Below, in pieces: positions 17,941-27,276 of a DNA stretch of 64,000 bases. The translations under genes were made by a program, and so were the position numbers. The DNA is from Actinoalloteichus caeruleus DSM 43889 (GTDB lineage: Bacteria > Actinomycetota > Actinomycetes > Mycobacteriales > Pseudonocardiaceae). Position 1 is the stretch's first letter. Each line of letters starts with the position of its first letter. The stretch lies in assembly GCF_000429185.2 (NCBI RefSeq), contig NZ_AUBJ02000001.1, positions 5,975,371-6,039,370 of the forward strand. Reading direction: 5' to 3'. Below the pieces are notes generated by a model. It was not told where the DNA came from. It saw only the letters and a list, made by a program, of their open reading frames with translations, and made no database searches.

Positions 17941-19233
17941 ATGACCTCGAACAGCGCGCTCGCCCCGCTGTCCTATCGCCCCTTCCGCAACTACTTCACC
18001 GGCCGGTCCGTCCTGCTGCTCGGTGAGGCCATCGCTCCCGTCGCCCTCACCTTCGCGGTACTCGACCTGACCGGGAGCACGGCGGATGTCGGGCTGGTCC
18101 TGGCCGGGCGCAGCATCCCCCTGTTGCTGTTCCTTCTCGTCGGTGGTGTGGTGGCCGACCGGCTGCCGCGCCACCTCGTGCTCCTCGTCGGTTGCCTCGT
18201 CTCCGCCCTGACCCAGGGCGCGGCGGCGGCCCTCGTGATCACGGGAACGGGCGAGGTCGGTCAGCTGGTGGCCATCGAGGCCGTCAACGGCATCGCGGCC
18301 GCGTTCGCGCTGCCCGCCACCAACGGGATGGTGCCCCAGCTCCTGCCCTCGACGCTCTGGCAACGCGCCAACGCGCTGGTCGGCTTCAGCAGGGGCGGGA
18401 TCACCGTGATCGGGGCATCCGGAGGTGGGGCGCTGGTCGCCGTGCTCGGGCCGGGCTGGGTCCTCGCCTTCGACGCCGGGTGCATGCTCCTCGCGGCTCT
18501 CTTCTTCGCGCTCATGCGCCTCCCCAAGCGGGTGAGCGAGCGCGGTGGGCGCATCGTGGCCGACCTGCGGCACGGCTGGACCGAGTTCGCCTCCCGGCCG
18601 TGGCTGTGGCAGGTCGTCTCGGTGTTCTCCCTGGTCCACGCTGTCACGGCCGGAGCGTGGCTCACCCTGGGCGCGAGCATCGCGGACGACACGGTCGGAC
18701 GCGCGTGGTGGGGGGCCACCCTCGGAGCCCAGGCCGCCGGCGTGGTCGTGGGCACCGTGGTGATGCTGTACTGGGGACCTCGGCGCCCGCTGGCCACCGG
18801 GCTGCTCCTGCACCTGACCTTCGTACCGATGTACCTGGCGGTCGTGGTCGCGCCGCACCCGGCCGTGCTCCTGCCCGCGGCGGTCCTGGCCGGCGTCGGT
18901 GGCGGGATCTTCATCGTCTGCTGGGAGACCTCCCTCCAGCGCAACGTGCCCTCGGGCGTGCTGTCCAGGGTCATCTCCTACGACATGCTGGTGTCCAGGG
19001 TGGCGGTCCCGTTCGGACAGCTCGCCGGCGGCTACCTCGCGCTCCGCTTCGGGGAACCGCCGGTGCTGCTGGTCGGCACCGTGCTCGCGGGCGGGGCCGT
19101 GCTCTCGTTGCTGGCCTCCCGCTCGGTCCGGGCCCTCGGCACGGACCCGGCGGCCGGCGTCGCACTCGAACCGACGCTCTCGCCGGTCGGCGACGACCGG
19201 GCGGCCCCCACCCGGACCGGGAGCGGAACCTGA
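17941..19233 (+). CDS. MFS transporter (MFS_3 / EntS-like exporter)
   Basis: A 430-residue integral membrane protein with about 12 hydrophobic helices. The loop GGVVADRLPRHLVLLV after helix 2 is the major-facilitator motif A equivalent. The N-terminus SYRPFRNYFTGRSVLLLGEAIAPVALTFAVLDLTGSTADVG is typical of the MFS_3 group of drug and siderophore exporters. Expected role: proton-driven export of a small molecule. No neighbour indicates the substrate. It is transcribed alone, with 158 bp before it and a long empty stretch after it. Confidence 0.85.
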   Translation: MTSNSALAPLSYRPFRNYFTGRSVLLLGEAIAPVALTFAVLDLTGSTADVGLVLAGRSIPLLLFLLVGGVVADRLPRHLVLLVGCLVSALTQGAAAALVITGTGEVGQLVAIEAVNGIAAAFALPATNGMVPQLLPSTLWQRANALVGFSRGGITVIGASGGGALVAVLGPGWVLAFDAGCMLLAALFFALMRLPKRVSERGGRIVADLRHGWTEFASRPWLWQVVSVFSLVHAVTAGAWLTLGASIADDTVGRAWWGATLGAQAAGVVVGTVVMLYWGPRRPLATGLLLHLTFVPMYLAVVVAPHPAVLLPAAVLAGVGGGIFIVCWETSLQRNVPSGVLSRVISYDMLVSRVAVPFGQLAGGYLALRFGEPPVLLVGTVLAGGAVLSLLASRSVRALGTDPAAGVALEPTLSPVGDDRAAPTRTGSGT

Positions 19234-20000
19234 CGCCTCGCGCGGAAGCCGCGTGGGCTGGGAACCGGGGAGCGGCTGGACGCTGGAGCGTCCTCCCCAC
19301 CCGACTCGCGGCGGACGGGTGGCCCCCGCCGACGGGGCAACCACCGGAGGGACCGCCCGATCGCCGGGCTCGGCCCGGGTTTCGGCCGGGAAAGGACCGC
19401 GCGCCGTTCGGGGGGGTTCCGTCGACAATCGTGTCGATTCGACCGAAGGCTGGCACGAGAATCGAACGCACACCGGATTGTCGAGTTTCCCGAGGCGCCA
19501 GGTCGGTGCGCTCGGGAACGGGGTGGTGCGGATTCGGGTGTCAGTTCCCCGGTGCGGAGGAGGCGGCTCGATCGGGTTCTCGCGGACCATCGCCGCCCTC
19601 GGCCCGAGGGGGTGCCCGCGAAGCGGGACGCCGAATCTCCGGCCGGTACTGATCCCGTGACCAGGCATTATGTCCCTGGTCGCCCCGGGTGCCGAGCCAA
19701 CCCCGACCCGCCGGACGGCGTATCGGGACACTCATCGGGAAAGTGGGATCTCCTCGGGGGATTCGTACGAGATTCCGCCGTGATGCGCCTTCGAGTTTCG
19801 CGGCGGCGCGATCGGAGTTCGCCGAGGAGGACTCGAACGAGGGGTGTCGAAACGATTTCGACGACTCCGGTCGAACGCGTGCCGGTGGTCCGGAAAGGCC
19901 GGGAAAACCTTGACTTCCGCTTTCGTCCCGGGTGAGGCTGGCTGCTCGGGGGAATGGGCGCGCAGCGGAAACGACAGCCTCGACGTGAGGAGAACTGGGA
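19234..20000. other. Intergenic, about 770 bp, upstream of the xyloglucanase gene
   Basis: GC is lower in the last 300 bp. It contains a palindrome at 19846-19862. No supported gene, RNA or mobile element was seen; frames here lack ribosome sites and codon bias. Confidence 0.45.
19846..19862. promoter_or_regulatory. LacI-type operator candidate upstream of GH74
   Basis: GTCGAAA-CGA-TTTCGAC, a perfect 7-bp-arm palindrome of LacI-family style, 138 bp before the GH74 start. Its first 12 bases also occur in front of the lacI-type gene at 52820-52831. Confidence 0.6.
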
Positions 20001-22226
20001 ATGCGACCACGCATCCTGCCCGCCTTCGCCGCCGTCCTCGCGGCGGCGACCGCGGGTGGAGCCGGCCCCGCCGTCGCCGGAGCGAGTCCCGACGTGCCGC
20101 GCGCCACCGCCGACCCGTCCCCGGCCGTCCTGGCCCACGAGCAGGCCCACGACTGGCGCAACGTGGAGATCGTGGGCGGGGGTTTCGTGACGGGCATCGA
20201 GTACCACCCGACGGAGCCCGGCCTGGCCTACGCGCGCACCGACATCGGCGGTGCCTACCGGTGGGACACCGGGACGGAGCGGTGGCTGCCGCTGACCGAC
20301 TGGATCGGGTGGGACGACTACAACCTGCTCGGCATCGACAGCATCGCCCTCGACCCCTCCGACCCGGACCGGGTCTACCTCGCCGCCGGCGCCTACAGCC
20401 AGGAATGGGCCTCCACCGGCGCGATCCTCCGGTCCTCCGACCGAGGGGAGACCTGGGACCGGGTGGACCTGCCCTTCCGGCTGGGCGGCAACGAACCGGG
20501 ACGCTCGATCGGTGAACGGCTGGTGGTGGACCCCAACGACGACGACGTCCTCCTGCTCGGGACGCGGGACGACGGGCTCTGGCGCAGCACCGACCAGGGA
20601 GCGACCTGGGCCGTGGTCGACGGCCTCCCCTCCACGGGCCAGGCCGGCATCGGGGTGGGGCCCGTCCTGTTCGATCCCGCCAGCGGAGAGACCGGCGACC
20701 CCACACCCGTGGTGTACGCCTCCGTCTCCGGGGAGGACGCCCCGCTCCACCGGAGCGACGACGCCGGCCGGACCTGGGAACCGGTCCCCGGGCAGCCCAC
20801 CGGCCTGATCCCGCACCAGGCGGCGCTGTCCACCACCGGAGCGCTCCACGTCAGCTACGGCGACCTGCCCGGTCCCTACGAGATGTACGACGGCGCCGTG
20901 CACACCCACGACCCGGGGGCCGGGACGTGGACCGACATCACCCCGCTGCGGCCCAACGAGGGCGAGGAGGCCGGGTTCGGCTACGGCGGCCTGGCCGTCG
21001 ACCCCACCGACCCCGGCACGCTGATGGTCGCGACGATGGGGCGTTGGGGACCGGTCGACGACATCTTCCGCACCACCGACGGCGGCCAGAACTGGGTGTC
21101 CATCCAGGAGGGGCAGAACCTCGACACCTCGGTGTCGCCGTTCCTCGACTGGGGAGACACCCCGAAGCTCGGCTGGATGATCGGGGACCTGGAGATCGAT
21201 CCCTTCGACCCGGGCAGCGTCCGCTACGTCACCGGAGCCACCATCTTCGGCACCGACGACGTCACCCCCGCTGACACCGGAGCGGCGACGGACTGGTCGG
21301 TCCGGGCCGAGGGTCTGGAGGAGACGGCGGTGCTCGACCTGGTCAGCCTCCCCGACGGACCGCTGATCAGCGGCCTCGGTGACATCGGCGGATTCACCCA
21401 CCACGACCTCACCACCAGCCCGCCGGCCGGGATGCACCAGAACCCCATCCTGGGCAACACGACCAGCCTCGACCACGCCGAGCACGACCCGGCCACCGTC
21501 GTCCGGGCTGGGACCGGTGACGGCCCCTGGGCGGCCTACTCCACCGACGCGGGCGACAGCTGGCAGCCGTTCCCGACCCAGCCCCCCACCGTCTCGGGCG
21601 GCGGCACGATCGCGGTGTCGGCGAACGGCGACGCGGTGGTGTGGACCCCGGAGGACGGCGTCGCCCACCGCACCACCGACCTGGGCCGGAGCTGGACCCC
21701 GTCCTCGGGGCTGCCCGACGGTCTGGCGGTGCGCTCCGACCGGGTGGATGCCGCCGTGTTCCACGCCGTCGACCCGGAGGAGGGCGCCCACTACCGCAGC
21801 GACGACGGCGGGGCGAGTTTCGCCCTGGTCAACGACGACGTCCCCGCCACCGGACAGGCGCAGTGGAAGGCGGTGCCCGGCGTCGCCGGCGAGGTATGGC
21901 TCGCCGCCGGCTGGGGCGGGCTCCTCCGGTCCACGGACTCGGGGGAGAGCTACGTCCAGGTCCTCGACGAGGCGCACACCGTGGGGTTCGGGGCGCCCGC
22001 CCCCGGGGCGACGGCCCCGGCGGTGTTCGTGACCGGTGTCGTCGACGGCGTGCGCGGCGTCTTCCGGTCGGACGACGCCGGCGCGACCTGGGTCCGGGTC
22101 AACGACGACGACCACCAGTACGGTTGGATCGGCCAGACCATCACCGGGGACCCGGACCGGCACGGCCGCGTCTACCTCGGGACCAACGGCCGGGGCATCC
22201 TCTACGCCGATCCGATCGGCGGCTGA
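20001..22226 (+). CDS. Secreted GH74 xyloglucanase
   Basis: A 741-residue exported enzyme. The signal peptide is MRPRILPAFAAVLAAATAGG... with cleavage near AVAGA. The mature part begins with DWRNVEIVGGGFVTGIEYHP and continues through GLAYARTDIGGAYRW and ILRSSDRGETWDRVDLP. It carries many sortilin/BNR-type blades (SxDxGxTW pattern: SSDRGETW, STDQGATW, SDDAGRTW, TTDGGQNW, STDSGESY, SDDAGATW), forming the two seven-bladed propellers of GH74. There is no cellulose-binding module. It cuts the beta-1,4-glucan backbone of xyloglucan outside the cell. AGGAG precedes the ATG. The products would feed GH31 and GH1 encoded at 47.8-51.6 kb. Confidence 0.9.
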   Translation: MRPRILPAFAAVLAAATAGGAGPAVAGASPDVPRATADPSPAVLAHEQAHDWRNVEIVGGGFVTGIEYHPTEPGLAYARTDIGGAYRWDTGTERWLPLTDWIGWDDYNLLGIDSIALDPSDPDRVYLAAGAYSQEWASTGAILRSSDRGETWDRVDLPFRLGGNEPGRSIGERLVVDPNDDDVLLLGTRDDGLWRSTDQGATWAVVDGLPSTGQAGIGVGPVLFDPASGETGDPTPVVYASVSGEDAPLHRSDDAGRTWEPVPGQPTGLIPHQAALSTTGALHVSYGDLPGPYEMYDGAVHTHDPGAGTWTDITPLRPNEGEEAGFGYGGLAVDPTDPGTLMVATMGRWGPVDDIFRTTDGGQNWVSIQEGQNLDTSVSPFLDWGDTPKLGWMIGDLEIDPFDPGSVRYVTGATIFGTDDVTPADTGAATDWSVRAEGLEETAVLDLVSLPDGPLISGLGDIGGFTHHDLTTSPPAGMHQNPILGNTTSLDHAEHDPATVVRAGTGDGPWAAYSTDAGDSWQPFPTQPPTVSGGGTIAVSANGDAVVWTPEDGVAHRTTDLGRSWTPSSGLPDGLAVRSDRVDAAVFHAVDPEEGAHYRSDDGGASFALVNDDVPATGQAQWKAVPGVAGEVWLAAGWGGLLRSTDSGESYVQVLDEAHTVGFGAPAPGATAPAVFVTGVVDGVRGVFRSDDAGATWVRVNDDDHQYGWIGQTITGDPDRHGRVYLGTNGRGILYADPIGG

Positions 22227-22233
22227 GCGCGCT

Positions 22234-22263
22234 CGGTGGGCGGACCACCCCGTCCGCCCACCG
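22234..22263. terminator. Terminator hairpin after GH74
   Basis: CGGTGGGCGGAC and its exact complement around a 6-nt loop, placed between the convergent GH74 and oxidoreductase genes. Confidence 0.7.
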
Positions 22264-22300
22264 ACCTCCCGGAACCCTCACCGGCTCGGGAGCGCCGTCC

Positions 22301-23293
22301 TCAGCTGGCGGTCACCGCACCGAGGCCGCGCAGCGCGCCGACGAGCGTGCGCATCACCGCCACGGACTCCTCGTGGCGCATCGACGGGCTCTCCACCTCC
22401 CCGGCGCGCACCGCCCGGTGGACCTCGCGGAGCTGGTGCCCGTAGCCCCGGCCCTCGATCGGGTGCTCGAACACCTCCGGGTCCCGGCCCGGGTTGACGA
22501 GGGTCAACGCGCTCGGGTTGAAGAAGGGGTCGGCGAGTTCGAGCCGGCCGGCCGTCCCGACCACCGACGCCCGCGCCGTCTGGTGCGCGAGCAGCGTGCA
22601 GCCCAGGGACGCGTACCTGCCGTCCGGGTAGCCCAGCAGCAGACCCGCCTCCGCGTCCACCCCGTTCGCGGCGAGGCTCCCCCGAACGGTGAGGTCGGTG
22701 GGTTCGCCCAGCACGAGGTGCGCGAACGACACGGGGTAGACCCCGAGGTCCAGCAGGGCACCGCCGCCCTGCGCCGGGTCCCACAGCCGGGCGGCCGGGT
22801 CGTAGGGCACGGCGAACCCGAAGTCCGCCCGCACCGAGCGGACGTCGCCGACCGCGCCGTCCGCGAGCAGCGCGCCGAGCCGGCGGATCAACGGGTTGAA
22901 GCGGGTCCACATCGCTTCCATGAGGAACAGCCCCCGGGCGCGGGCCAGCGAGGTCAGCTCCTCGGCCTCGGCCACCGTCACCGTGAAGGCCTTCTCGCAC
23001 AGCACGTGCTTGCCAGCCAGCAGGGCGTCCCTGCTGATCTCGTGGTGTTGGCCGTGGGGCGTGGCGACGTAGACCACGTCCACGTCCGGGTCGTCGAGCA
23101 GCTCGCGGTAGTCGCCGTAGGCGCGTCGCACGCCGTGCCGGGCGGCGAACTCCTCCGCCCGCTCGAGGCGACGCGAGGAGACGGCGTGCGGGATCGCGTC
23201 CGGCAGCCGGGCCAGATCCTCCACGACGGTGCCGGCGATGCCACCCGTCGCGACGATCCCCCAGTTCAGCGGCCTGTCCGGTTCCACAGTCAC
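22301..23293 (-). CDS. Gfo/Idh/MocA-family NAD(P)-dependent oxidoreductase
   Basis: A 330-residue cytosolic dehydrogenase. The N-terminal Rossmann fold is NWGIVATGGIAGTVV, the HVLCEKAFT segment carries the catalytic Lys in EKA (more often EKP), and DLGVYPVSFAHLVLG begins the C-terminal alpha/beta domain. The family oxidises or reduces sugars, inositols and related compounds; the substrate is not evident. The start is a GTG at 23293 with TAGTCT 8 nt upstream, so the mRNA may be leaderless. It converges with GH74 and is divergent from the metal ATPase. Confidence 0.85.
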   Translation of the reverse strand: MTVEPDRPLNWGIVATGGIAGTVVEDLARLPDAIPHAVSSRRLERAEEFAARHGVRRAYGDYRELLDDPDVDVVYVATPHGQHHEISRDALLAGKHVLCEKAFTVTVAEAEELTSLARARGLFLMEAMWTRFNPLIRRLGALLADGAVGDVRSVRADFGFAVPYDPAARLWDPAQGGGALLDLGVYPVSFAHLVLGEPTDLTVRGSLAANGVDAEAGLLLGYPDGRYASLGCTLLAHQTARASVVGTAGRLELADPFFNPSALTLVNPGRDPEVFEHPIEGRGYGHQLREVHRAVRAGEVESPSMRHEESVAVMRTLVGALRGLGAVTAS

Positions 23294-23539
23294 GATCAGT
23301 GAGACTACGCGGGACTGTCACACGGGTGGGTGTGGACTGACCGGATTCCGCCGTCCTCTTCCGTCACTTCCGAGGTGGGGAGGGGCGGCCGGGTTCGGGT
23401 CGACGGCACCAGGGGACGGCCCGACACTGGGGGAACCCGGAGCGGGACACCCCGCCCGGAACGAGCCCGGAGTGAGAAGGACGGCGATCCGCATGCCGGA
23501 CAGCACGCGGCCCCCGGTCCGCGCGGGACGGGAGTCGGG

Positions 23540-25579
23540 GTGACGCGCCGCGCGAGCGGCGACGAGGGCGCGCCCGGCGGCGGCCACGAGGACCACGCGG
23601 AACAGGCGGATCACGGCCACGCGGATCACGCCTCGGTCTTCCGCCGACGTTTCTGGGTCAGCCTCGTCCTCGCCGTCCCGGTGGTGCTGACCAGCCGGAT
23701 GATCTCCGACTGGTTCGGCTACCCCGTCGCCGACCCGGTCGCGTGGGTGGCCCCCGTCCTGGGAACGGTGCTCTTCGGGTACGGCGGTTGGCCGTTCCTC
23801 GCCGGTGCCGCCACCGAGCTGCGGGCCCGGAGACCCGGGATGATGACGCTGGTCGCCCTGGCCATCTCCGTCGCGTTCGTCGCCAGCGCACTCACCACCC
23901 TCGGGTTCGGCGGGTGGGACCTGGACTTCTGGTGGGAGCTGGCGCTGCTGATCGTGATCATGCTCCTCGGGCACTGGCTGGAGATGCGGGCCCTGGGGCA
24001 GGCCAGCGGGGCGCTGGAGGCACTGGCCGAGCTGCTGCCCGACGAGGCGGAGTTGCTCGGCGACGACGGGGAGCCCCGCCCAGTCCCGCTCCCCGAGCTG
24101 CGGGTGGGGGACGTCGTCCTCGTCAGGTCCGGCGGGCGGGTCCCGGCCGACGGCACCGTCGTCGCGGGGAGCGCCGAGGTGGACGAGTCGATGGTGACCG
24201 GCGAGTCGCAGCCGGTCACCCGGGAGGAGGGAGACCCGGTCGTCGCGGGCACCGTCGCCACCGACTCCGCGTTGCGCGTCCACCTCACCGCCGTCGGCGA
24301 CCAGACGACACTGGCCGGCATCCGCCGGCTCGTCGCCGAGGCGCAGAGCTCGAGTTCCCGGGCGCAGGCCCTGGCGGACCGCGCCGCGGCCGCCCTGTTC
24401 TACTTCGCGCTGGTGGTCGGCCTGCTGACCTTCGCCGTGTGGTCCCTCCTCGGCGAGACGACCTCGGGTGTGGAGCGCACCGTGACGGTGCTCGTCATCG
24501 CCTGCCCCCACGCGTTGGGGCTCGCGATCCCCCTCGTCGTCGCGATCTCCACCTCCCTGGCCGCCAGGGCCGGGATCCTGGTCACCAGTCGGCTCGCCCT
24601 CGAACGGATGCGGACCGTCGACACGGTCGTCCTCGACAAGACCGGGACCCTCACGACCGGACAGCCCTCCCTGGTGGGGGTGGAGGCCGTCGACGGTGAC
24701 GCCGAACGCGTCCTGCTGCTCGCGGCGTCGGCCGAAGCCGAGTCGGAACACCCGCTGGCCCGCGCGCTGGTCGCCGCCGCGCGGGAGCGCGGCGAGCTCG
24801 AACCGGCCGCGGACTTCCGCTCCCTGACGGGTCGGGGCGTGACGGCACGCGTCGGAGGCGTCGACATCGCCGTCGGCGGCCCGGCCCTCCTCCGCCAGCT
24901 GGGACTCCGCGTGCCCGAGCGGCTCGAACCCGCCACCGGGAGGTGGGCCGAGCGGGGCGCGGCCGTGCTCCACGTCGTGCGGGACGGTGAGGTGGTCGGG
25001 GCGGTCGGGCTCGCCGACACCGTGCGCCCGGAGTCCACCGAGGCCGTGCGCGGGCTCCGCGCCGAAGGGCTCGCCGTGCTCATGATCACCGGGGACGCGC
25101 GGCACGTCGCGGAGGCCGTGGGGCGCGAGGTGGGTGTCGACGAGGTCATCGCGGAGGTGCTGCCCGAGGACAAGGACGCCGCCATCACCCGGCTCCGGGA
25201 CGAAGGGCACCGGGTCGTGATGGTGGGCGACGGGGTGAACGACGCCCCCGCCCTGGCCAGGGCGGACGTCGGGATCGCGATCGGTGCCGGCACGGATGTG
25301 GCGATCGAGTCGGCCGGCGTGGTCCTGGCCTCCGACGACCCGCGCGGTGTGCTGGCCGTCCGGCGGCTCTCGGCCGCCACCTACCGCAAGATGTGGCAGA
25401 ACCTCGCGTGGGCGACTGGTTACAACCTGGTCTCGGTTCCCCTCGCCGCCGGCGTGCTCGCCCCCGTCGGTTTCGTGCTGCCCCCGGCCGTCGGGGCGGT
25501 CGTGATGAGCCTGTCCACCATCGTCGTGGCCCTGAACGCACAGCTCCTGCGCCGCGTCCGACTACGCCCGTCCGGGTGA
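23540..25579 (+). CDS. Heavy-metal P-type ATPase with CPH motif (CopB-like)
   Basis: A PIB-type ATPase of 679 residues. The N-terminus is His-rich (GGHEDHAEQADHGHADH) instead of a CxxC domain. MVTGES (actuator), ACPHALGLAIP (metal-site CPH in the membrane), DKTGTLTTGQP (phosphorylated Asp), SEHPLA and VGDGVNDAPALARA follow in order. CPH rather than CPC, with the His-rich head, indicates the CopB/P1B-3 group that exports Cu or Ag. The GTG at 23540 is used because GGGAG lies 8-12 nt upstream. The DUF305-type lipoprotein genes downstream fit a copper-handling group. Confidence 0.9.
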   Translation: MTRRASGDEGAPGGGHEDHAEQADHGHADHASVFRRRFWVSLVLAVPVVLTSRMISDWFGYPVADPVAWVAPVLGTVLFGYGGWPFLAGAATELRARRPGMMTLVALAISVAFVASALTTLGFGGWDLDFWWELALLIVIMLLGHWLEMRALGQASGALEALAELLPDEAELLGDDGEPRPVPLPELRVGDVVLVRSGGRVPADGTVVAGSAEVDESMVTGESQPVTREEGDPVVAGTVATDSALRVHLTAVGDQTTLAGIRRLVAEAQSSSSRAQALADRAAAALFYFALVVGLLTFAVWSLLGETTSGVERTVTVLVIACPHALGLAIPLVVAISTSLAARAGILVTSRLALERMRTVDTVVLDKTGTLTTGQPSLVGVEAVDGDAERVLLLAASAEAESEHPLARALVAAARERGELEPAADFRSLTGRGVTARVGGVDIAVGGPALLRQLGLRVPERLEPATGRWAERGAAVLHVVRDGEVVGAVGLADTVRPESTEAVRGLRAEGLAVLMITGDARHVAEAVGREVGVDEVIAEVLPEDKDAAITRLRDEGHRVVMVGDGVNDAPALARADVGIAIGAGTDVAIESAGVVLASDDPRGVLAVRRLSAATYRKMWQNLAWATGYNLVSVPLAAGVLAPVGFVLPPAVGAVVMSLSTIVVALNAQLLRRVRLRPSG

Positions 25580-25797
25580 GCGGGTGGGGTTGGGAGCGTC
25601 GACGGTGTTGGCCCACGGCCAGCCGGGCGCGGTGGCCCCCTTCAGTAGGATCCCGGGCGGATGGAACCACCATCGTGCGCGTTCCCCACCGCCCGGCCGC
25701 CGACGGTCCTCCCCCTCCCACCGGTCGGGCACCGTCCTGCGGCGCAGGCCGGTCACCGCGCGCCCCGTCCCTGCTGACACGACGAGGAACCCTGACC

Positions 25798-26484
25798 ATG
25801 ACTGTGAGGCCGTGGACCAAGGCCGCGCTGCTCGCGGCGGTGACCGCCGCGGCGCTGGCCGGCTGCACCTCCCACGAGATCAACAGCGATCCCGAGCCAG
25901 CCGGCCCCCAGTTGGAGTTCACCTCCGAACCGTCCTACACGGAGGAGGACATCGCGCTCGCCCACGACATGGTCGCCCACTACGAGCGCACCGTCGCCCT
26001 GTTCGATGCCCGAGGCGAGGAGAACGCGCGCCTCACCTCGCCGGCGCTGCGGGAGTACGCGGACCGCACGGCCATCGAGCACACCCGGCTGAAGGACCGC
26101 TTCGTCGGCTTCTCCTACATGACGGGCCAGTGGCCACCCCTCGAACCGCTGGACGACCCGCCCGCGTTGCCCGGTGACGAGGAACTGTCCCCGGCGGAGC
26201 AGGTGGTGGAGACCGAGCCCGAGGCCGACCCGTCCGACGCCGAGGGGGAGGGTGAGGGGCCCGAGGAGAGCCCGTGGCCGAGGGTCCAGCGGCTGGAACA
26301 GCTCCAGGGCCCGGAGTTCGACCGGTTCTGGCGGGACTCGCTCGTGGCCAGCCACGAGATCGCGTTGGAGAAGGCCCGGATCATGCTCGACGAGGCTCCC
26401 GCCCGGGAGCTGCGGGAACTCGCGCAGCGGGTGCTCGACCGGAACCCGGGAGAGATCGAGGAGCTCCGCGCGCTCCCGCTGTGA
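25798..26484 (+). CDS. DUF305-like lipoprotein
   Basis: A 228-residue exported lipoprotein. The signal peptide ends in the lipobox LAGC (Cys about residue 22). The mature part has EEDIALAHDMVAHYERTVALFDARG, resembling the DUF305 pattern of a helix with MxxHHxxA but with AHY in place of HH, and a second helix pair near FDRFWRDSLVASHEIALEKARIML. An acidic linker (EPEADPSDAEGEGEGPEE) separates the halves. DUF305 proteins are often linked to copper or other metals. It lies 218 bp after the metal ATPase in the same direction. Confidence 0.65.
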   Translation: MTVRPWTKAALLAAVTAAALAGCTSHEINSDPEPAGPQLEFTSEPSYTEEDIALAHDMVAHYERTVALFDARGEENARLTSPALREYADRTAIEHTRLKDRFVGFSYMTGQWPPLEPLDDPPALPGDEELSPAEQVVETEPEADPSDAEGEGEGPEESPWPRVQRLEQLQGPEFDRFWRDSLVASHEIALEKARIMLDEAPARELRELAQRVLDRNPGEIEELRALPL

Positions 26485-26509
26485 GCCGCTCCCGAACACG
26501 CACACCGCC

Positions 26510-26538
26510 GGCCCGTCGTCCACTCTGGACGGCGGGCC
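26510..26538 (+). terminator. Terminator hairpin after the DUF305-like gene
   Basis: GGCCCGTCGTCC, loop ACTCT, GGACGGCGGGCC: a 12-bp stem with one G-T pair, 26 bp after the stop codon. Confidence 0.65.
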
Positions 26539-26792
26539 TGCGGCGTTCCGGGGGTTCGCTCCTCGGGTTCGCCGCCGGCCACCGGCTGGCCGCGTGACCC
26601 GGGGGCGCTCGCCTTCGCGGGCACACCCGGGCGCGGGCACCACCCGGCGCGGCGACGGCGCGGGGCACCGGCTCCCACCACCCGGGCGAGCCCCGCCTTC
26701 CGCCGACTCCACGGCACTCCGCCCGCACTGCCTGTCCGGGTACTCCCCCGACGGACACGCCGCGGACCCCGGGTTTTCCCACGGTGAACCGA

Positions 26793-26798
26793 TAGCCT
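26793..26798 (+). promoter_or_regulatory. -10 element of a probable leaderless promoter
   Basis: TAGCCT ends 7 nt before ATG 26806; no Shine-Dalgarno is present. Confidence 0.5.
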
Positions 26799-26805
26799 GG
26801 GGCGG

Positions 26806-27204
26806 ATGAACGGGTGGAGGAGCGCGCACGGCCGGTGGCTGGTCCTGCTCGTCCTGCTCGTCGGCCTCGTCGGCGCCCACCACGTGGTGGGCCGCGCAAC
26901 ACCGACCGCCCCGTCCCCGGTGGCCGTGTCCTCGTCCTCGCCGGCCCCGCCGCAGTGGGCGGTCGGGTCCGATGCCTGCTCGTCGTGCGCCGGGACACCC
27001 GTGGTGGCCGAGGACTCCCTGTTCCACGTCTGCGTCGCGGTGGTGCTGGCCCTCGCGCTGGCCGCCCTGGCCCGCCGCCCCCGCCCCCTCGTCGAACTCC
27101 GCCCCACCCGCCGGCACCGGGAACGCCGCCGGCGACTCCCCGAGGTCACCCGCGCCCCCCGCGTCGCGTTACGGCTCGCCGGGCTGGGGCTGCTGCGGCT
27201 GTGA
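26806..27204 (+). CDS. Small membrane protein, DUF6153-like
   Basis: A 132-residue protein with an N-terminal hydrophobic helix (WLVLLVLLVGLVGAHHVV), a Ser/Pro-rich linker containing a CSSC pair, a second membrane helix (LFHVCVAVVLALALAALA) and a basic tail. This two-helix form with HH/Cys residues resembles the DUF6153 proteins that sit beside DUF305 genes in actinomycetes. The conserved His and Cys could bind metal. It begins its own transcript by the leaderless promoter and is followed 72 bp later by the second DUF305 gene. Confidence 0.6.
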   Translation: MNGWRSAHGRWLVLLVLLVGLVGAHHVVGRATPTAPSPVAVSSSSPAPPQWAVGSDACSSCAGTPVVAEDSLFHVCVAVVLALALAALARRPRPLVELRPTRRHRERRRRLPEVTRAPRVALRLAGLGLLRL

Positions 27205-27276
27205 CGGTCGCGCCGTGGCCGCCAGCCGCGGCGTCGTCGCGTCCACCCGTCTCAGCCACTCCCGAGGAGAACGCCC

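Noticed and set aside
21641..23302. A 553-codon plus-strand frame spanning the GH74 end and the oxidoreductase
   Set aside because: It overlaps two real genes in other frames and has no domain or ribosome site.
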